Assembly: GCA_016858145.1 (NCBI GenBank)
Contig: JAEHOE010000166.1
Location: 124,001 to 188,000, forward strand
Source of the DNA: Edaphochlamys debaryana
Lineage: Eukaryota; Chlorophyta; Chlorophyceae; Chlamydomonadales
DNA: 64,000 bases
Direction of reading: 5' to 3'
Part shown: positions 9,440 to 22,466 of the stretch, one piece after another
Numbering within the stretch: the first letter of the stretch is position 1
How the letters are laid out: each line of letters starts with the position of its first letter
The notes under the pieces: model-generated
Databases searched by the model: none
Seen by the model: only the letters and a program-made list of their open reading frames with translations
What the model was told of the DNA's origin: nothing
Position numbers and translations under genes: made by a program

Positions 9440-11973
9440 CTAGAACCCTACCCCCCAGGCGCGAGCAGCGGCCTCCGCCTCAGCCCTGTTCTTACCAATG
9501 CTCCCCTCAACCGCGCCAACCGCCACCCACCACCAGCCCTCCGCCAGCGCCGCCCACAGCTCCGGAAGGTGTCGGGACATCGCCACCGCCTCCTGTTGCT
9601 GTAACGCCTCAGGCACAGCCGCCGCCGCACCCGCCGCTGCCGCCGCCTCGTCCCGCAAGGCGGCGCCGTGTGCCCCTGCCACCGCCGCCAGCAGCTCCGG
9701 GCGGTCCGCCCACAGCCCCGTCGCCGCCAGCGCCGCCCTCAGCTCCCCCACGTGCGCCGCCAGGGCGGTCAGCAGCGCAGCGGGCGAGGGGGCGGCGGCC
9801 AGGGAGGGCGGCGGCCTGAGTCCCAGCATGGAGCCCATCCCCGCCACCACCACACGGGTGTCCAGGAGCGGGGAGGCGCGGGCGCCGCCTCCGCAGAACG
9901 CCTCCAGGAAAGCCACCTGCAAGGAGTCATGCCAAAAGCACGGAGTGAAATTTGAGCGGGAAACGACCGCCAGACCCCAGATCATGTGTTGGATCGCACC
10001 TTTCGGCCGCCGTGCGCAACCTTCGCAACCGCATGTCACGCAGCCCTGAACCCGGAGCCGACCCGGAACCGACCGGCCAAGTTGTGCTACCAACCCAAGA
10101 TCTGCCGGCCTCACGCCACACCAATGGTACAGGCGCCACTAGCGCTGCCGACCCGACCGCAAACCTCACCTGCCGAGCCCCGTGCACGACTTTTGCGACG
10201 GCCTCGTTCTCCAGCACCTGCCGGATGCCGCCCGCAAGGGCTGACCGCACTGCCAGCCCTGCCTCGCCGCCGCCGTACAGCTGCTCGCACGACGCGCAGT
10301 CGAGCAGGTACACCGCCGCCGCCGCCGCCCCGTCGGCTGTCGGCGGCACGTACAGCGACACCAGCTCGGGCCGGCCGTACGGCGGTTGTACGGCAAGGCC
10401 GATCTGGGCGCACGCCTGGCAGTGCTGCAGCATGGCCGCGAATTCGGCCGACCAGGGGTCGCTGACGTGCTGCACGGCAGCGTACGGCAGGCTCGACGCC
10501 TCCGCTTGGAGCGGTGCTGACTCGAGGGCCAGGGACGCCAGCGCCGCGGCCCATGCGTCCGCTCGACTTCCGGGCTCGGGGACCGGCACGGGCACGGGAA
10601 CCGGGATGGGCATGGGGATTGACCAGCCGGCCGCCGCCGTGCTGCCGCCGTTCAGGGTCGCACCTGCGACGGCGCTGGAGCTCCCGCCAGCCGCCGGGCC
10701 GGCTGCGTCCTCCGGGCCCAGGCCCTCCGCCAGCCGCAGCAGCGCCGGGCACACCAGCCGTACCACGTCGCCGCCGGGCTGCGAGGAGCAGGGCACACAG
10801 CCGGCACGTACGGCAAGCAACATGGTTAGGGCCGTCATATTGTCTGATGCATCGCAGGTAAGACCCCGATGCCCATGCCAAGGCACCGCTCACCAGCTTA
10901 GCGAGCCGGAAAGCACCCCGCGCCGCCTCCCCCTCCGTTACAAGGGCCACCACGGTCGTCGTCAGCGCCGCCCCTCCCAGCAGCGGCGGCAGGGCCCGCT
11001 CCAACTCTGCGACGCTCAGCTCGTGGGGTGCGGGCGCCTCCGCAAGCAGAGCTGCCAGCCGCCGCTTGGCACCCGCTGCCACGGCCTCCTGCGGGGCGAG
11101 GTGGCGGGGCGGGCATGGGAAGCAGGATGGAGGAGATAGCAGTCAGGTTGAGGCCTGAGGGGGCCACAAGCAAGGCAGATCGAGGTAAGGCATTGCTGGC
11201 CCCACGCCTCGAGCTCACCGGTGGGCTCCGAGCGCTCAGCTCTGCGACCGGCGGGAAGCGGCCGTTGAGCTCACGCCACATCAGCTTCTTGTGGCCGGGA
11301 CTCATGCCCGCTGCACCGCTGCCACCGTTGCTGCTACTGCTGCCGCTGCTTTCCGCCAGACCGGTTGCTGACGCCTCGGGCCCTCCCGCCAGGGCCGCTG
11401 CCGGTATCAGAGACGCGTGCTCCGCCCAGGCCCCAGCGGCCAACTCCAGCAGACGAGGGCACACCAGCCGTACCGCCCACTCGCCCTTGGCCTGCAAGCG
11501 TGGGACGGGGCGACGCATGGTGCGAAAGGGCATGTCATGACGTGAACCGGACATGGCATGGCAGCAACCGCACTGCACTGGGCGTAGGACACCAGGTGGG
11601 GGAGGGCCCTGAAGGCTCCCCGACGGTCTGCCAAGCTCTAATACTACCCCCGTGCTCCCTCTTCGCACCTGCAGCGCCAGTCGGAAGGTGGCCGGGTCCT
11701 CCGCCGCGAGAGCCGCCACGCTCCGGGGCAGTGCCCGGGTGCCCAGCCGGTGGGACACCGCTCGTGCCAGGGCCACCTCCCTCAGCTCGTGGGGCGGGAG
11801 CTGCTCCGTGAGGACGAGGGCCTAGGCAGGGACAGGGGACAGAAGCGTTGTCAAAGTTACGTCCATGCCGCGCAGCTTGGACCTGAAGCTAGCGAGCGGA
11901 AACACTTGACACCACTGACCATCCAGCGCTTGGCGACCGATGCCACGACGTCATGTGGGCCGTCCGCGGCGAC
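9440..11973 (-). repeat. Inverted segmental duplicate, arm 1 (gene A 3' half)
   Basis: Exons 9-14 of gene A and parts of their introns are nearly the same as 44100-46596 on the opposite strand. For example, the intron before the last exon and the stretch encoding GMGSMLGLRPPPSLAAAPSP are almost unchanged. The boundaries are approximate. Confidence 0.7.
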
Positions 11974-14900
11974 CTGGGCGGTTGGGTAGTTGGCGGCGGT
12001 TGAGCGGTTGGCGGCGGACGTGTGAGGGGGGTACAAGGCCGATGGTCACAAGCAAGGAAGGAGCGCGGGGTATGCACGAAGCTCACAGGATGCCTGACGC
12101 GAGCGGCCCTGGCAACCCCACCTTGACCCTTGGCCCAAATAGCTCGTCTAGCGCCGTCTCTATGGGGGAGTGGGTACCGTTCGAGCCGCTTGCCGCCGCT
12201 CCTGATGCCCGCGCTGGCCCAGGCCCTCGCTGCAACCAGAGCAGGGGCAAGCACGCAAACAAAGTTCGTGAGAGGCCACCAACGAGCGGGCATCCCACAA
12301 AAACCTTACCCCTGGTCACTTCCGCAGGCCCTGTGGGCCGCGGCACTACACGCGCTTCAATTCACGCACCGTTGCCCCGGCCTTGGCCACTTCCGGAACC
12401 CGCAGCCCCTTGGCCGCCGCCGCGCCGGGCTGGTACCTCAGCGCCTGCACCTCAGCGGGCGGGGCCGCCGGTGCGGACGTCGCGTGCGCCTGCGAGTGCG
12501 CACCCGCCGGCCGACCCACGCTCCAGTGCTCCACCGCAGCCGGATCGTAGGCCGCACTGTTTGCGCGGCGGCGCGCAATGTCGAGGAGCAGGGGGCAGGC
12601 CAGCGTGATCAAGGCGTCACCGTTCATCTGCAGACGAGGCAAACACCGACAAGCGGAAATGTTGGCGCGTGTGAGGTGCCGCCCGGTGCGTATGTCGCAC
12701 GCACTGCACGTGCATGCCGTACATGCCGTACGCACCATGCCCGACACGATGAACGTTTCGGGCTGAGAGCTCGCCAGCACCCACGCGGGCGCCGGCAGGG
12801 CCCAGCCGTGCAGGCAGTTCACCAGCCGGTGTTCGAGCACGGAGGCCGGGAGCGCGTGGTAGGGCGGGGCCTGGGTGGACTCAAACTGGGGGGTTCGTGG
12901 AGAGTGCAAGAGGTCAGGCAGGAAGCTGGGGATGACGTGAGAGCGAGAGCGCACCCCTACACAGCGGGGATCCCGTGCGTTGAGGAGCATGCGCCCTCCG
13001 CCCCCGTCCCCCGGGCCCCCACCCCACCAGGAGCATGGCCATCCACCGCTTGGCAGCCGCAGCCACGGCATCGGGTGTGGCATCGGGGAGGAGCTGCGGG
13101 GAGGGTGCGGTGGGGCAGGCTAGGGTTGAGCTTAATCTGCGGCAGCACAGGCCTCGTTGCGTGAGATTGGCGAGGCCCCGAAGTCACAGATGCAGCTTCC
13201 AGTCTAGGGCCTCAAAGCCCTCGTGCATCAAGCACTAACGCCAGTCCCACGCCCGTCGCAGCAACGCAGCAAGGCAGCCGGAGCTCAGAGCCAATGCCAC
13301 GGGCGGCGCGGACAGAACCTGCCTTCATATTGGGCAGGAAGCGCCGGTTCAGGATGGTCCAGACCTGGGCCTTGAAATCCGTCCCGCTGCCGGCGTTCGG
13401 GCCCCTGCTGCCATGCGCCCTGCCCGCTACGCCCGCACTCCCCGCCGGGGCATACGAAGCGTCCGCCGACCCCTGCGGCGCGTACGCTGATGCCAGCTCG
13501 AGGAACTCGGGGTCCACCAGTCGCAACCACAGCTGTCCATCTGCCTGCGCACGGGGTGTGAAGGGCTGCTCGTGTAAGCCTTGAGAACGTAGGCGCGGCG
13601 GAGAGCCGGCCGGTGTTTTGGGAGCCCCCAAACACCGGAAAGGCCCGACCCATACGCACGGGGTGTATCTCACAACGCACGTGGACACCGATGTGTTCAT
13701 TAATCAGCACTGACACAGACCGCTCCCTCTCAACCCGTGGACCCAGCACGCAAGCGAGCGGACCTGCCTACCAGGCTACCACCCCTTCCGGCCTCTCGCG
13801 CCCCACAAATGCACCGGCCCCAGCAAAGAGAGCCCTTACCCGGGTCTCGACCGCGAACGTCCCCGGCGCTTCGGAGGCCAGGGCCCGCACGCTCCGCGGC
13901 AGAACTGCGCCTCCCAGCCGTCTGGACAGCTGGCTCACGATGGCGACCTCGGGCACCTCGTGGGGCGGCCCCACCTCCGCCAGCAGCATCACCATCCGCC
14001 GCTTGGCCGCGGCAGCCACGACCTCCGGCGGGCTGTCCGGGTTGACCTGCCACAGGGCCAAGGCACGACAGAAGACTTGTTACGTTCGGACGCCGAAGGC
14101 AAGGCGGAGGCGCAACACACTCGCTGGATACTAAATTGAGCAGACCTCAAGGTACAGCACGGCACGGCACCGCACCGCGCGCATGGGAACAGCGGGGGCG
14201 GGGGCAGGGGAACAGCGGAGGCCATGCGATGGCGGACTGCTCACCCGTGTCACGGGCGGGAAGCGCGCGTTGATGGGCTCCCACAGCAGCTGCCTGGGTG
14301 ACGGCGTGGGCGCGGCGGCAGTCGTGCTCGCACCCCACGCCCGGTCCGCAGCAGCCGAGGTGCTGACGGCCTCCGACCGCGCCCCCTCTGGCAGCTCAGG
14401 CGAAGCTGCCGAGGCCGGCTCTTCTAGGGTGGTGGCCCCGGTGCCAGCGGCGGCAGCAGCCGAGGTAGAGGCGGCGACGGTCACAGGGCTGGCGGCGGCA
14501 GGGCGGGGTGCCGCCATGGCCTGTGCGAGCGCCAGGAGCTGGGGGCAGGCCAGGCGCACCACCAGCACCCCGCCTCCCTGCACAGGGGCGAGGAGAGAAG
14601 CAGGTGGGGGCCAGCCTCAACGTCAATCCGGGGCGATTCATGGTCAGGTGCGCAGTGCGCTGTCAGCACGGGCTCCTTGGGCTCAAGCATGCCCACTCCT
14701 GAGCTGACCGCTGACCGGGGCATGCGACCGCCCTTCGCCCATGGGACCGGCCCTTGGCTCGAAAGCGCCGATCCCTCCCGTCCACCGACCGCTGCGCTGC
14801 GCCTACCTGCTCCGTCACCTCGAAGGTAGCCCTGGATTCCTCGTCCTCCCGCACCAGCTCCCCCAGACCAAGCGGCAGAGGGGCGCTGATGAGCTGACGT

Positions 14901-15133
14901 AGGCTTTGCTCAAGGCTGGCCGCATCCTTCTCGTGGGGGTGCGGGCCCTCGGCCAGCAGGATCGCTGTCCAGCGCTTGGCTGCCGCGGAGACGACGTCCG
15001 GCGGGCTGTCAGGCGCGATCTTGGCGAGGGCCGGGAAGCGCTCGTTCAAGAGCGCCAGCAGCTGCTGCTTGGGCGTGGGGGCCTTCGGGGCGGCGGCAGG
15101 TGGCGAACTTGCACCCGCCGACCCAGGATTCAT
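9440..15133 (-). CDS. Gene A: tandem LOTUS-like winged helices plus pseudo RNase D-like domain
   Basis: Start ATG at 15133. Fourteen exons were inferred: 15133-14807, 14577-14245, 14046-13840, 13544-13323, 13093-13028, 12885-12736, 12627-12370, 12229-12122, 11973-11920, 11821-11669, 11491-11219, 11088-10894, 10778-10170, 9916-9440 (about 1143 aa). Every exon length is a multiple of three. Five modules follow the pattern AAAKRW-LLAEGPHPHE-LEQSL-P.SLGELL-TF.V-intron-VVRLACPQLL, which resembles OST-HTH/LOTUS RNA-binding winged helices. The C-terminus (about 880-1143) has GLAVQPP, VYLLDC, VLENEAVAKVVH and LLDTRVVVAGM, aligning with DEDD 3'-5' exonucleases of the RNase D/EXD1 type. The DxE of motif I reads AxQ and the other acids are not visible, so it is probably an inactive binding domain. 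Exon 4 seems to end at a GC donor. Function is inferred from fold resemblance only. Confidence 0.7.
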
Positions 15134-15603
15134 GTCCGTGGCCAAGCGCCAGTATCCAGCAGCGGCAACTAGGACCTTCGAGACATTGTGCAAGAAGAGC
15201 GAGAGGAGCTCTCAACGCGGTTTGGAGATTGCGAATGTGCTCTGAGAAAGGCACGACAGGACGTCCTTGTGAAGTGGGCTTTATACTTGGTCCTGTGTCA
15301 ACTGTTAGACTCCTACGTCTGAGGGTGCAAAGCGTTTGCGAGAGCAAGATGGATGCAAGGCATGCTCATGGCGCCTTGCTCTGCGCGGACGTCCACAGCG
15401 CGCTGTGCCCGCTCTACACACAAGTACGACCATCCGTTTTGCAGAGTCCAGACTCTCACCGGGAGCTCGGCCGTTCCGACGCAGCGCGCGATCTTCCAAT
15501 GCCAAGCTTCCAACCCAGCACGATAGGATCCTAGGGGCACCTCACAGCGGCAGCGGGTGCCTGGCACATGTTGGCCTAACGATAAGGCACGGAGCGGCGA
15601 GCC
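15134..15603. promoter_or_regulatory. Divergent promoter region between genes A and B
   Basis: The start codons of gene A (15133, minus) and gene B (15604, plus) are 470 bp apart and head to head, so both promoters and 5' UTRs must lie here unless there are upstream non-coding exons. No convincing TATA box or shared motif was picked out. Confidence 0.45.
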
Positions 15604-18600
15604 ATGCCGAGGGCAACCTCTGCAGCCCCCAAGGCCAAGCCCGCCCCACCCCCGCCAGGGATAGGGCGCGCAGAGGCCGAACTAAGCCATGGCAGAGTCC
15701 CCAGCGGCGCAGAGCCGTCTACGGCCCTAAGGCCAAGCCTAGCTGCTGTGGAGGCGGCGGCAGCGGCGAATTTGCCGGGCCAAGGCCCGGTCTCTCGCGT
15801 CCGCAGGGCGGCTGTGCTGGTCCTTTCTCAGGTCACCGAGGGTCCTCTGGGGCCGCACAGCCTGCTGTGGGTGAGCTATGCGTCCGTCCACCTGCTGTGT
15901 GCTGCGTGCTGTGTGCTGGGGGGCGTGATCCCTACAAGTGAGTTGCGGGGCGCAACTGGAGCCGGCGCGTGCAGTTCCTTACCAGGCTGAGAGCTCCGCT
16001 GTGGTAACGTCTGTGTCTCACCCCGCACGCGACCGGGCCCCTGCTCCCACACACTCTTCACACACTCTTCACCCCAAGCGGCGGTCAGTCGGACGCTCAG
16101 ATCCCATGCGCGTCTCATCGATGCGCGCCCTTGTGTTTGCGCCGTGACCAATCAAACCCCGCCCTCATGCAACCCCGCTGCTGCTCTTACCTCCCTCCCG
16201 CTCGCCAGCGTGATCTCGCGGACACCCTCCTCGCCCGCCTCGGATCTACGCTCCCCAGCGACCTGTCGCGAGTCGGCGTGGATGGCATGAGCGACCGCAA
16301 GCTGATCCAGAACGCGCTGATCGAAGGGATCAGGTATCCGGCGACAGCGGCCGCGTCGACAATGGCGCTCAAGGAAGGCCGGTTCAACCCTTTCCTGAGA
16401 ATGGAGAAGACGCACAAGGGCACCGCAGCCATCCTCGACCTGCCAATGCTGCTAGGGCAGCGGCCGCTGGACCCGTACGCCTCCCTCCGCGCGGCCCGCG
16501 CGCGCCCAGCGTCGCTGCCCTCCGGCTCGTCCAGCGAGTACGGCAGCGACTCGTACGAGTCCAGCGAGTACGGGGACGGGGGCGAGTACGATGATGATGA
16601 CGAGTACGACGACGATGACGAGGAGGGCAGTGAGGCGGGCTTTGGCTCAGACTATGAGGTGCTGCCCGGCTGCCCCGAATCGGGTGGGGAGGAGCGAGCC
16701 GACGCGGCTGCGTCGGCGGCTCGGGTGGTGTGGCCGGGGCCGTCGGTGGAGGCGAAGCTAGTGAGGCGTATGGCCGTCGCTATGGCAAGGTCCGGCACGA
16801 TCCAGTGCACGAGCGGCTCGACCCACATGACAGTCGAGGTCGGCGGGGCCGGGCAGGGCAGGGCAGGGCACTGTGTAGGTGTGTGTGTGTGTGGGGGGGG
16901 TCAGTGGGGTTCATGGCACAGACAGGAGCAAGCGCCCGCGCACGGGGTATGGGAGGGGAAGCAGTTGGAAGGCGCTGCGCCGAGGCCCAGAGACTCATCA
17001 AGCCCGGTAGTACGGCAGCACGCGGCAGCTGCTGCTGTGTGTGCGATGCATGCTGAGGAGCACGGCGCTGCGCAGCTCTATCCTCTGCGCTTTGGCTCCC
17101 GCCCCTGCTCCCTGTCTAACGGACGTGGCCGCTTCTCACTCTGGGCTGCGTGCTGCTGCGCTTGCTTTTATCCCGTCATGCGTCCACCCCTCAGGCTCTG
17201 CTGGAGTCCGAGGTGCTGCCGCTGCTTAGCGCAGACATGGTCAAAGCCATCAAGACTCGCGTCGGCAGGCAAGGCCGGTGGCTGTGCAAAACGCTGGAGG
17301 CCGTGGGGGTGTTGAGGCGCGTTCGCGACGGCGGAGGCCAAGGCGGAGGCAGCGGCTCGGGCAGGGTCTTTGTCGCAGAGCCCCTCCTGCGGGAATGGGC
17401 GCTCCTGCTCGACCTGCCCGCCCTCCGCGCGGCAGCCCGGCGCTTGAAGGCGCGGGGCGCAGGGCCGCCGCCGCCGCTACCGCCGCTCGTGCCGCCATCA
17501 GCCTCGCGGCAGCCGCAGCCCCGGCAGCCGCGGGCACAGCCACAGCAACAGCCACAAGCGCCGCCTCCGCAACCACCACAGCCGCCGCCGCCGCCTGCTG
17601 CTTCAGCCGAAGAGCGCGAGCTGGCCGCCCTCATCGCCGCCGCCTTCCCCGATGCCGATGACAACCCGGCGTCCTACCTCTACGCCCAGGTCTCCCAGCT
17701 ACTCGGCAGCAACCCAGCGCCCAAGCTCGGGCCCCGACGCGCCCGCACCGCAGACGTCGGCAACGCGCTCCGCAGCCAACACGCGGCCGTGTGGCTCAAC
17801 CCCAAACACCAGTGGCCCAAGCTGGGGGCGTTTCTGGAGCGAGCGGGGGGTTGCTTCGAGTATGTGGGGGCGCCGGAGGGGGGTGTGGGCGCGGGGTCCA
17901 AGGACGTGGTGGAGCTCAGTCTCGGCGAGCTGCGGCGGCTGGCGGAGCGGCGGGCTGCGGAGAGGGCTGAGGAGGAGGCCAGGGCGCAGCGGGCAGCAGC
18001 GCAGGCGGAGGCGGCAGCGCGAGTGCCCGTATCTGTCGCAGCGACGGAGCGCGTGGGCGGTAGCGGGCCTAGCGGCAGCTGCGGAGGAGGTAGTGCCTCC
18101 GCCAGCAGTCCGGCCGCTGGTGATGGCGCTCACAGGGGCAGCAGCGCCGGTGCAGGCCGTGCCGCGGCCGCCAGCCTGCCCGCCGCTGCAGCGAGCGGCG
18201 GGCAGCCCAACGCCGCCAGGGGCCCAACGCCCAAGGAGCAACTGCTGGAGCAGCTGAACCAGCTGTTCCCGGCGCCAGCCAAGGGGGAGGCCAGGGGCGG
18301 CGGCAGCCAGCCACGTGCGGTCGCCGCCGCCAAGCGCTCGATGGGCTGGCTGCTCGCCGCCGCGCCGCCGCCCCACCACGAGCTGCCCGAGGCCACGCTG
18401 GCAGAGCTGCTAGCCCCCAAGATGGGGTCCCTGCCCCGGTCTGTCTGCTCCATGGCGTCAGACGGTGACGAGGCCACACAGCGTGTTTTCCGCGTCGCGA
18501 CCCTGGTGAGTCCGACGTCCCGCACCGCTGGGCAGTGGTGACCGTACCATCTTCGGCGCCGCGGGTTGGGTCCGCCTGACCCGGCCCCCGCCCATGTGCC

Positions 18601-21264
18601 CCATGCCACATGCCCACCTGACCTGCTGCGCCCCGCGCCGCCACAGGCCGATGGGATCTCCGTGATCCGCCTGGTTTCCCCGGAGCTGCTGGCGACCGCA
18701 GCCGACATGAGCGGCATGAGGGGCGCTCCCGTTACGGCCAAGGAGCCGCCGCCCAAGGCCCGCGCAGGGCCGACATTCCTTCAAGTGCCCAAGACGGCCG
18801 TGCTGCCGGTGACGGCGGCGCCGACAGCGGCAGCGGGCGGGACGGTGCTGGACGCGGAACGGACGCGGCGGCTGTGGGAGATGCTGAGCGCCCGCTTCCG
18901 CCCTGCGCCTGGGTCCGTCCGGAAGGGCCAGCCGGCACCCAAGACCGAGGTGAGAGGGAAGCCGCCTCTCCGCGACATGAAGCCGTCAATGTGGCTTTAT
19001 ATATTTGCGCAGACTACATGCGCGGTCTCAGACCCTTCTATCCATGCCGTGACGCTGGCTCCCTGCACCGCCCCCACTCCTAACCCTTGCATCCCGTGCC
19101 GAAACCCCAGGCAGCGGCCGCGGCCGCCAAGCGGCGCATGGCGGCACTTTTGGTGGGGACGCCGCCGCCGCACGAGCTGCCGTTGCCGGAGGCAGAGCTG
19201 GCGCTGACAGCTCACCTGGGCGGGATGCCGCTGCCAGTCAGCCTGAGGGCCCTGCTGACGGGAGACGCCGAGACGAGGAAGGCGTTCAAGCTGGCAAAGC
19301 GGGTGCGTTGCCTTTCTGACATGTGCTTTGTGCGCACCGAAGAACGATAGCGGTTGTGAGCACAGCCCTCTCGCGAGGACTCGTCGCTGGTGACCGCCGG
19401 TTTCGCCCGTTCTGGCTCCGCGGGGCTGCTTACCCCTGCCTGCGCGCGTGACCTGCTTCGGCCTAATGAAGCCACTGTGCTTTGGTCCTGCGTGCCTGCC
19501 CTGCAGGCTGGGGACGGTACGGAGGTGGTGAGGCTGGTGTGCCCCCAGCTGTTACGCCTGGTGGCGGCAGCGGGCCCTGCCGCCGCCACCACCGCCAAGG
19601 GGGGACCTGCGCCTGAGTCGCATGCCACTGCCAGGGCGGGTCATGCTTATCCAGCTGAGGAAGTGTCGGGCCGCAGCGGCATTGACGGTGCTGGCGGCAG
19701 CGGGGCCAGCCGCAGTGGCGTTGGCGGCGGCGGCAGTCCCGACGGCAGTGCTGGCACCGCCGCCGTCGCCCTCGCCACCGCCCCAGTCCCCGCAAGCATC
19801 CCCGTCCCAGTTCCTGTGCCTGTGCCATTGCATGTGCCAGTTCCTGCACCCGCCCAGCTTCTGCCTGTGCCGGCTGTGGCACCGCGGCTGGCGCAGCTGA
19901 GTGCTTCAGCGGATGCTGTGGCGCCGACCCTGGTGCCGTCACCCCCAGCGCCGCCGTTGCCACCAGCAGCAGCCCCGGTGGCAATGGTGGCGTCGTCCCA
20001 ACCGCTCGCACTGGCCGTTGCCCCTTCATTGGGCAGCGGCCAGGTGAGCGCTGGCGTCACTTCAGGCCAAGGCCATGCACCGCTTGTCGTGACGGACGGA
20101 ACCGTCACGGCCGGGGCGTCAGGGGCGTCAGCCCCGGCGGGAGGCGGCGTGGGGGCAGACTGGGGAAGCCCGCAGGCCTGGGCTGCTGCTGCACAGCTCC
20201 CAGGGGAGCCGCCCCAGCTGCCGCCGCCCGCGTGTTTGCCGTACGCTGCCGTACAGCACATCAGCGACCCCTGGGCGCTGGAGTTTGCGGCCATGCTGCG
20301 GCACTGCCAGGCGTGCGCCCTGGTCGGCCTTGCCGTACAACCGCCGTACGGCCGGCCCGAGTTGGTGTCGCTTTACGCGCCGCCGGCAGCCGACGGGGCG
20401 GCGGCGGCGGCGGTGTACCTGCTCGACTGCGCGTCGTGCGAGCAGCTGTACGGCGGGCCCAACCACGACGCGGCCGTGGCAGCGGTGGCGGCACTGCTGG
20501 CGGGAGTACGGCAGATCCTGGAGAACGATGCGGTGTCCAAGGTTGTGGCAGGGTGCAGCCAGGTGGGCACTCCCTCCGTGTCAGTCACACAGGCTCTCCA
20601 GCTGGGGTCTCAATTGTTTGCTGCTTCGGGTTTTGCTACACACGCCACGAGTATAGGGTCAGCACACAGGCTCCGCGAGCTCCGCCTACCGGATATCCCA
20701 AGTTTGGATGTGCGAAAGCAACGACCATGTTCATTCCCACCGCCCACCACGCAGGTTGGCTTTCTGGAGGCCGAGTGCGGCGCCCGCGCCTCCCCGCTCC
20801 TGGACACCCGTGTGGTGGTGGCGGGGATGGGCTCCATGCTGGGACTCAGGCCGCCGCCCTCCCTGGCCGCCGCCCCCTCACCCGCTGCGCTGCTGGCGGC
20901 CCTGGTGGCGCACGTGGGGGAGCTGAGGGCGGCGCTGGCAGCGACGGGGCTGTGGGCGGACCGCCCGGAGCTGCTGGATGGGCTGGTGGCTGCCCACGGC
21001 GCAGCGCTCCGTACGGAGCTGGCGGCGGAAGTTGCAGAGGCGTACTACCCCGCGGCTGCCCGGGCGCTGCTGCGACCCGATTACGCCGTGACGCTGTCCC
21101 GACACCTTCCGGAGCTGTGGGCGGCTCTGGCGGAGGGCTGGTGGTGGGTGGCGGTGGGCGCGGTGGAGGGGAGCATGGGGAGGGTGCGGGGGCGCGTGGC
21201 GGCCGCGAGGGCAGCGGCAGCGCCTAGCTCGGACCAGGCGGAAGGCGGGCCAGGGCGGCTATGA
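15604..21264 (+). CDS. Gene B: divergent LOTUS-like / pseudo RNase D-like protein
   Basis: Start ATG at 15604. Seven exons were inferred: 15604-15870, 16209-16838, 17195-18505, 18647-18949, 19111-19302, 19507-20562, 20755-21264 (about 1422 aa). All lengths are divisible by three. The N-terminus is Pro/Ala-rich. Exon 2 has a small helical segment, then an acidic Ser/Glu/Tyr/Asp tract (about 16530-16640). Exon 3 has a winged-helix-like stretch (SADMVKAIKTRVGRQGRWLC), a Pro/Gln linker, another wing-like segment (SYLYAQVSQLLGS to GCFEYVG), a charged coiled-coil-like Glu/Arg/Ala helix and the start of a canonical module at TPKEQLLEQLNQLFP. Two canonical LOTUS-like modules span exons 3-6. The C-terminal exonuclease-like domain (about 1145-1422) has GLAVQPP, VYLLDC, KVVAGCSQ and LLDTRVVVAGM, again without DEDD acids. 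It is divergent from gene A across 470 bp. It has an N-terminal extension that A and C lack. Confidence 0.7.
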
Positions 21265-21445
21265 AGCTCAGGGAGGAGAGCAAGTGAAGCAGTGACGTAT
21301 GCCAAGCCGAGGAGTCAGTAACGCGTGAAGCGAACCCAAAATGCAGCAGAAAGCGGGGCCCCGGCTGGAAAGGGCTGGCCCTCCATGCCTGGATACGTTC
21401 TGGATTGTGGTCGGAGCCGGCTGAAGCTGGTGAAGGAGTGACGTG

Positions 21446-21450
21446 TGTAA
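21446..21450 (+). terminator. Candidate TGTAA poly(A) signal of gene B
   Basis: TGTAA lies 182 bp after the gene B stop. TGTAA is the usual volvocine polyadenylation signal, and it is the nearest downstream match I saw. Confidence 0.45.
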
Positions 21451-22392
21451 GGTAGGAGCAGTGTTGGCAGCATGGCGAGGGAAGGCGCGCTGGGGTTGTC
21501 GACCTTTGCCCACTTACATACATGGTGTTGCGGGCAATGCCCTGCATGTTGAGTTGCCGTCTTACTGCTGGCCAGCTTGCGTACTGCTGGCCAGCTTGCG
21601 TCGGCATGAGGGGCTCCCAACGCGGGGGCTGGGTCGCAACCAAGCTTGCGATGCACGATGCGAAGCACGAGTGCGGAGAGGCGCGACGTGCTGGGCGGCA
21701 AGGGATGGCGTTGGATTGCGTGAACGTTGTGGCCGATGGGCGGGGTTGTACGTGGCCACGGCTATTGAGGAGCCAGAAAGGGCCCTTGGCGGGTTGGCCC
21801 TGAGGTAATCCAACGCTGAAGCGGCTGAGCGAGGGACGTGAATAGAAACATATCACTGTTACAACCTCAGGACCGCCCGGCGCCAGTGACCAGCAGGGAC
21901 CAACGCAGCTGTTTCCGCAGACATACTACTGGTACCCGCCCTCACGCCCTGGAGCCCCTGACCATCAGCTCAGAGGACGCACGACTACACCCACGTGAGC
22001 GACACTTAACACCACCTCGGGCACCAGCCGTACGGCGGCAGACCGCACCCTGTGGCGGGTGTATAATACAGACAGAAATGACCCCGACAGCTGCTCCGAA
22101 AGCGGGACGGGACTAGGGCGCCATGTGCGCATGACGGCACCTTGCCAATGCATGGGAGGCTCGGCCCCGCATCAAGAATGAAGACAGTACCGTACTTAAA
22201 AGGTCACGCAACAGCCTTGGCTGAACATAGGAACACTAGCCACAAGAATGGCAGCGTCGCAGACTGCCCTTGGCCCCGGCGCATGCGACAACGGTTCCCT
22301 ACGGTTCATATCAACAGGTTTTGGGCTGAGCCCCCGCCGTCAAGCTCTGCGGGGGCCGAACGCCCCCAGCTTAGTGGGCTCCACGGAGCCAT

Positions 22393-22466
22393 ACTCGAAC
22401 ATTGGACCGCTTGGAGGGGACCACGGGGCTCAGACCGTTTCCTGCCTTCGGGCAGCCACCCTTGTC
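22393..22466 (+). repeat. Short interspersed repeat, copy 2
   Basis: Starts ACTCGAACATTGG, has ACCACGGGGCTCAG in the middle and ends GCAGCCACCCTTGTC. It is related to 4271-4330 (inverted) and 47101-47170 (same strand). Confidence 0.5.

Noticed and set aside
9952..11139. Long open frame antisense to gene A
   Set aside because: It is the complement of GC-rich gene A exons and crosses their splice sites; the sense strand has the conserved domain.
12130..13164. 344-codon plus-strand frame opposite gene A
   Set aside because: It spans several minus-strand exons and introns of gene A without any domain; a compositional shadow.
15134..15193. Upstream extension of gene A to 15193
   Set aside because: The frame is open but its first codon is TTG; the first ATG is at 15133.
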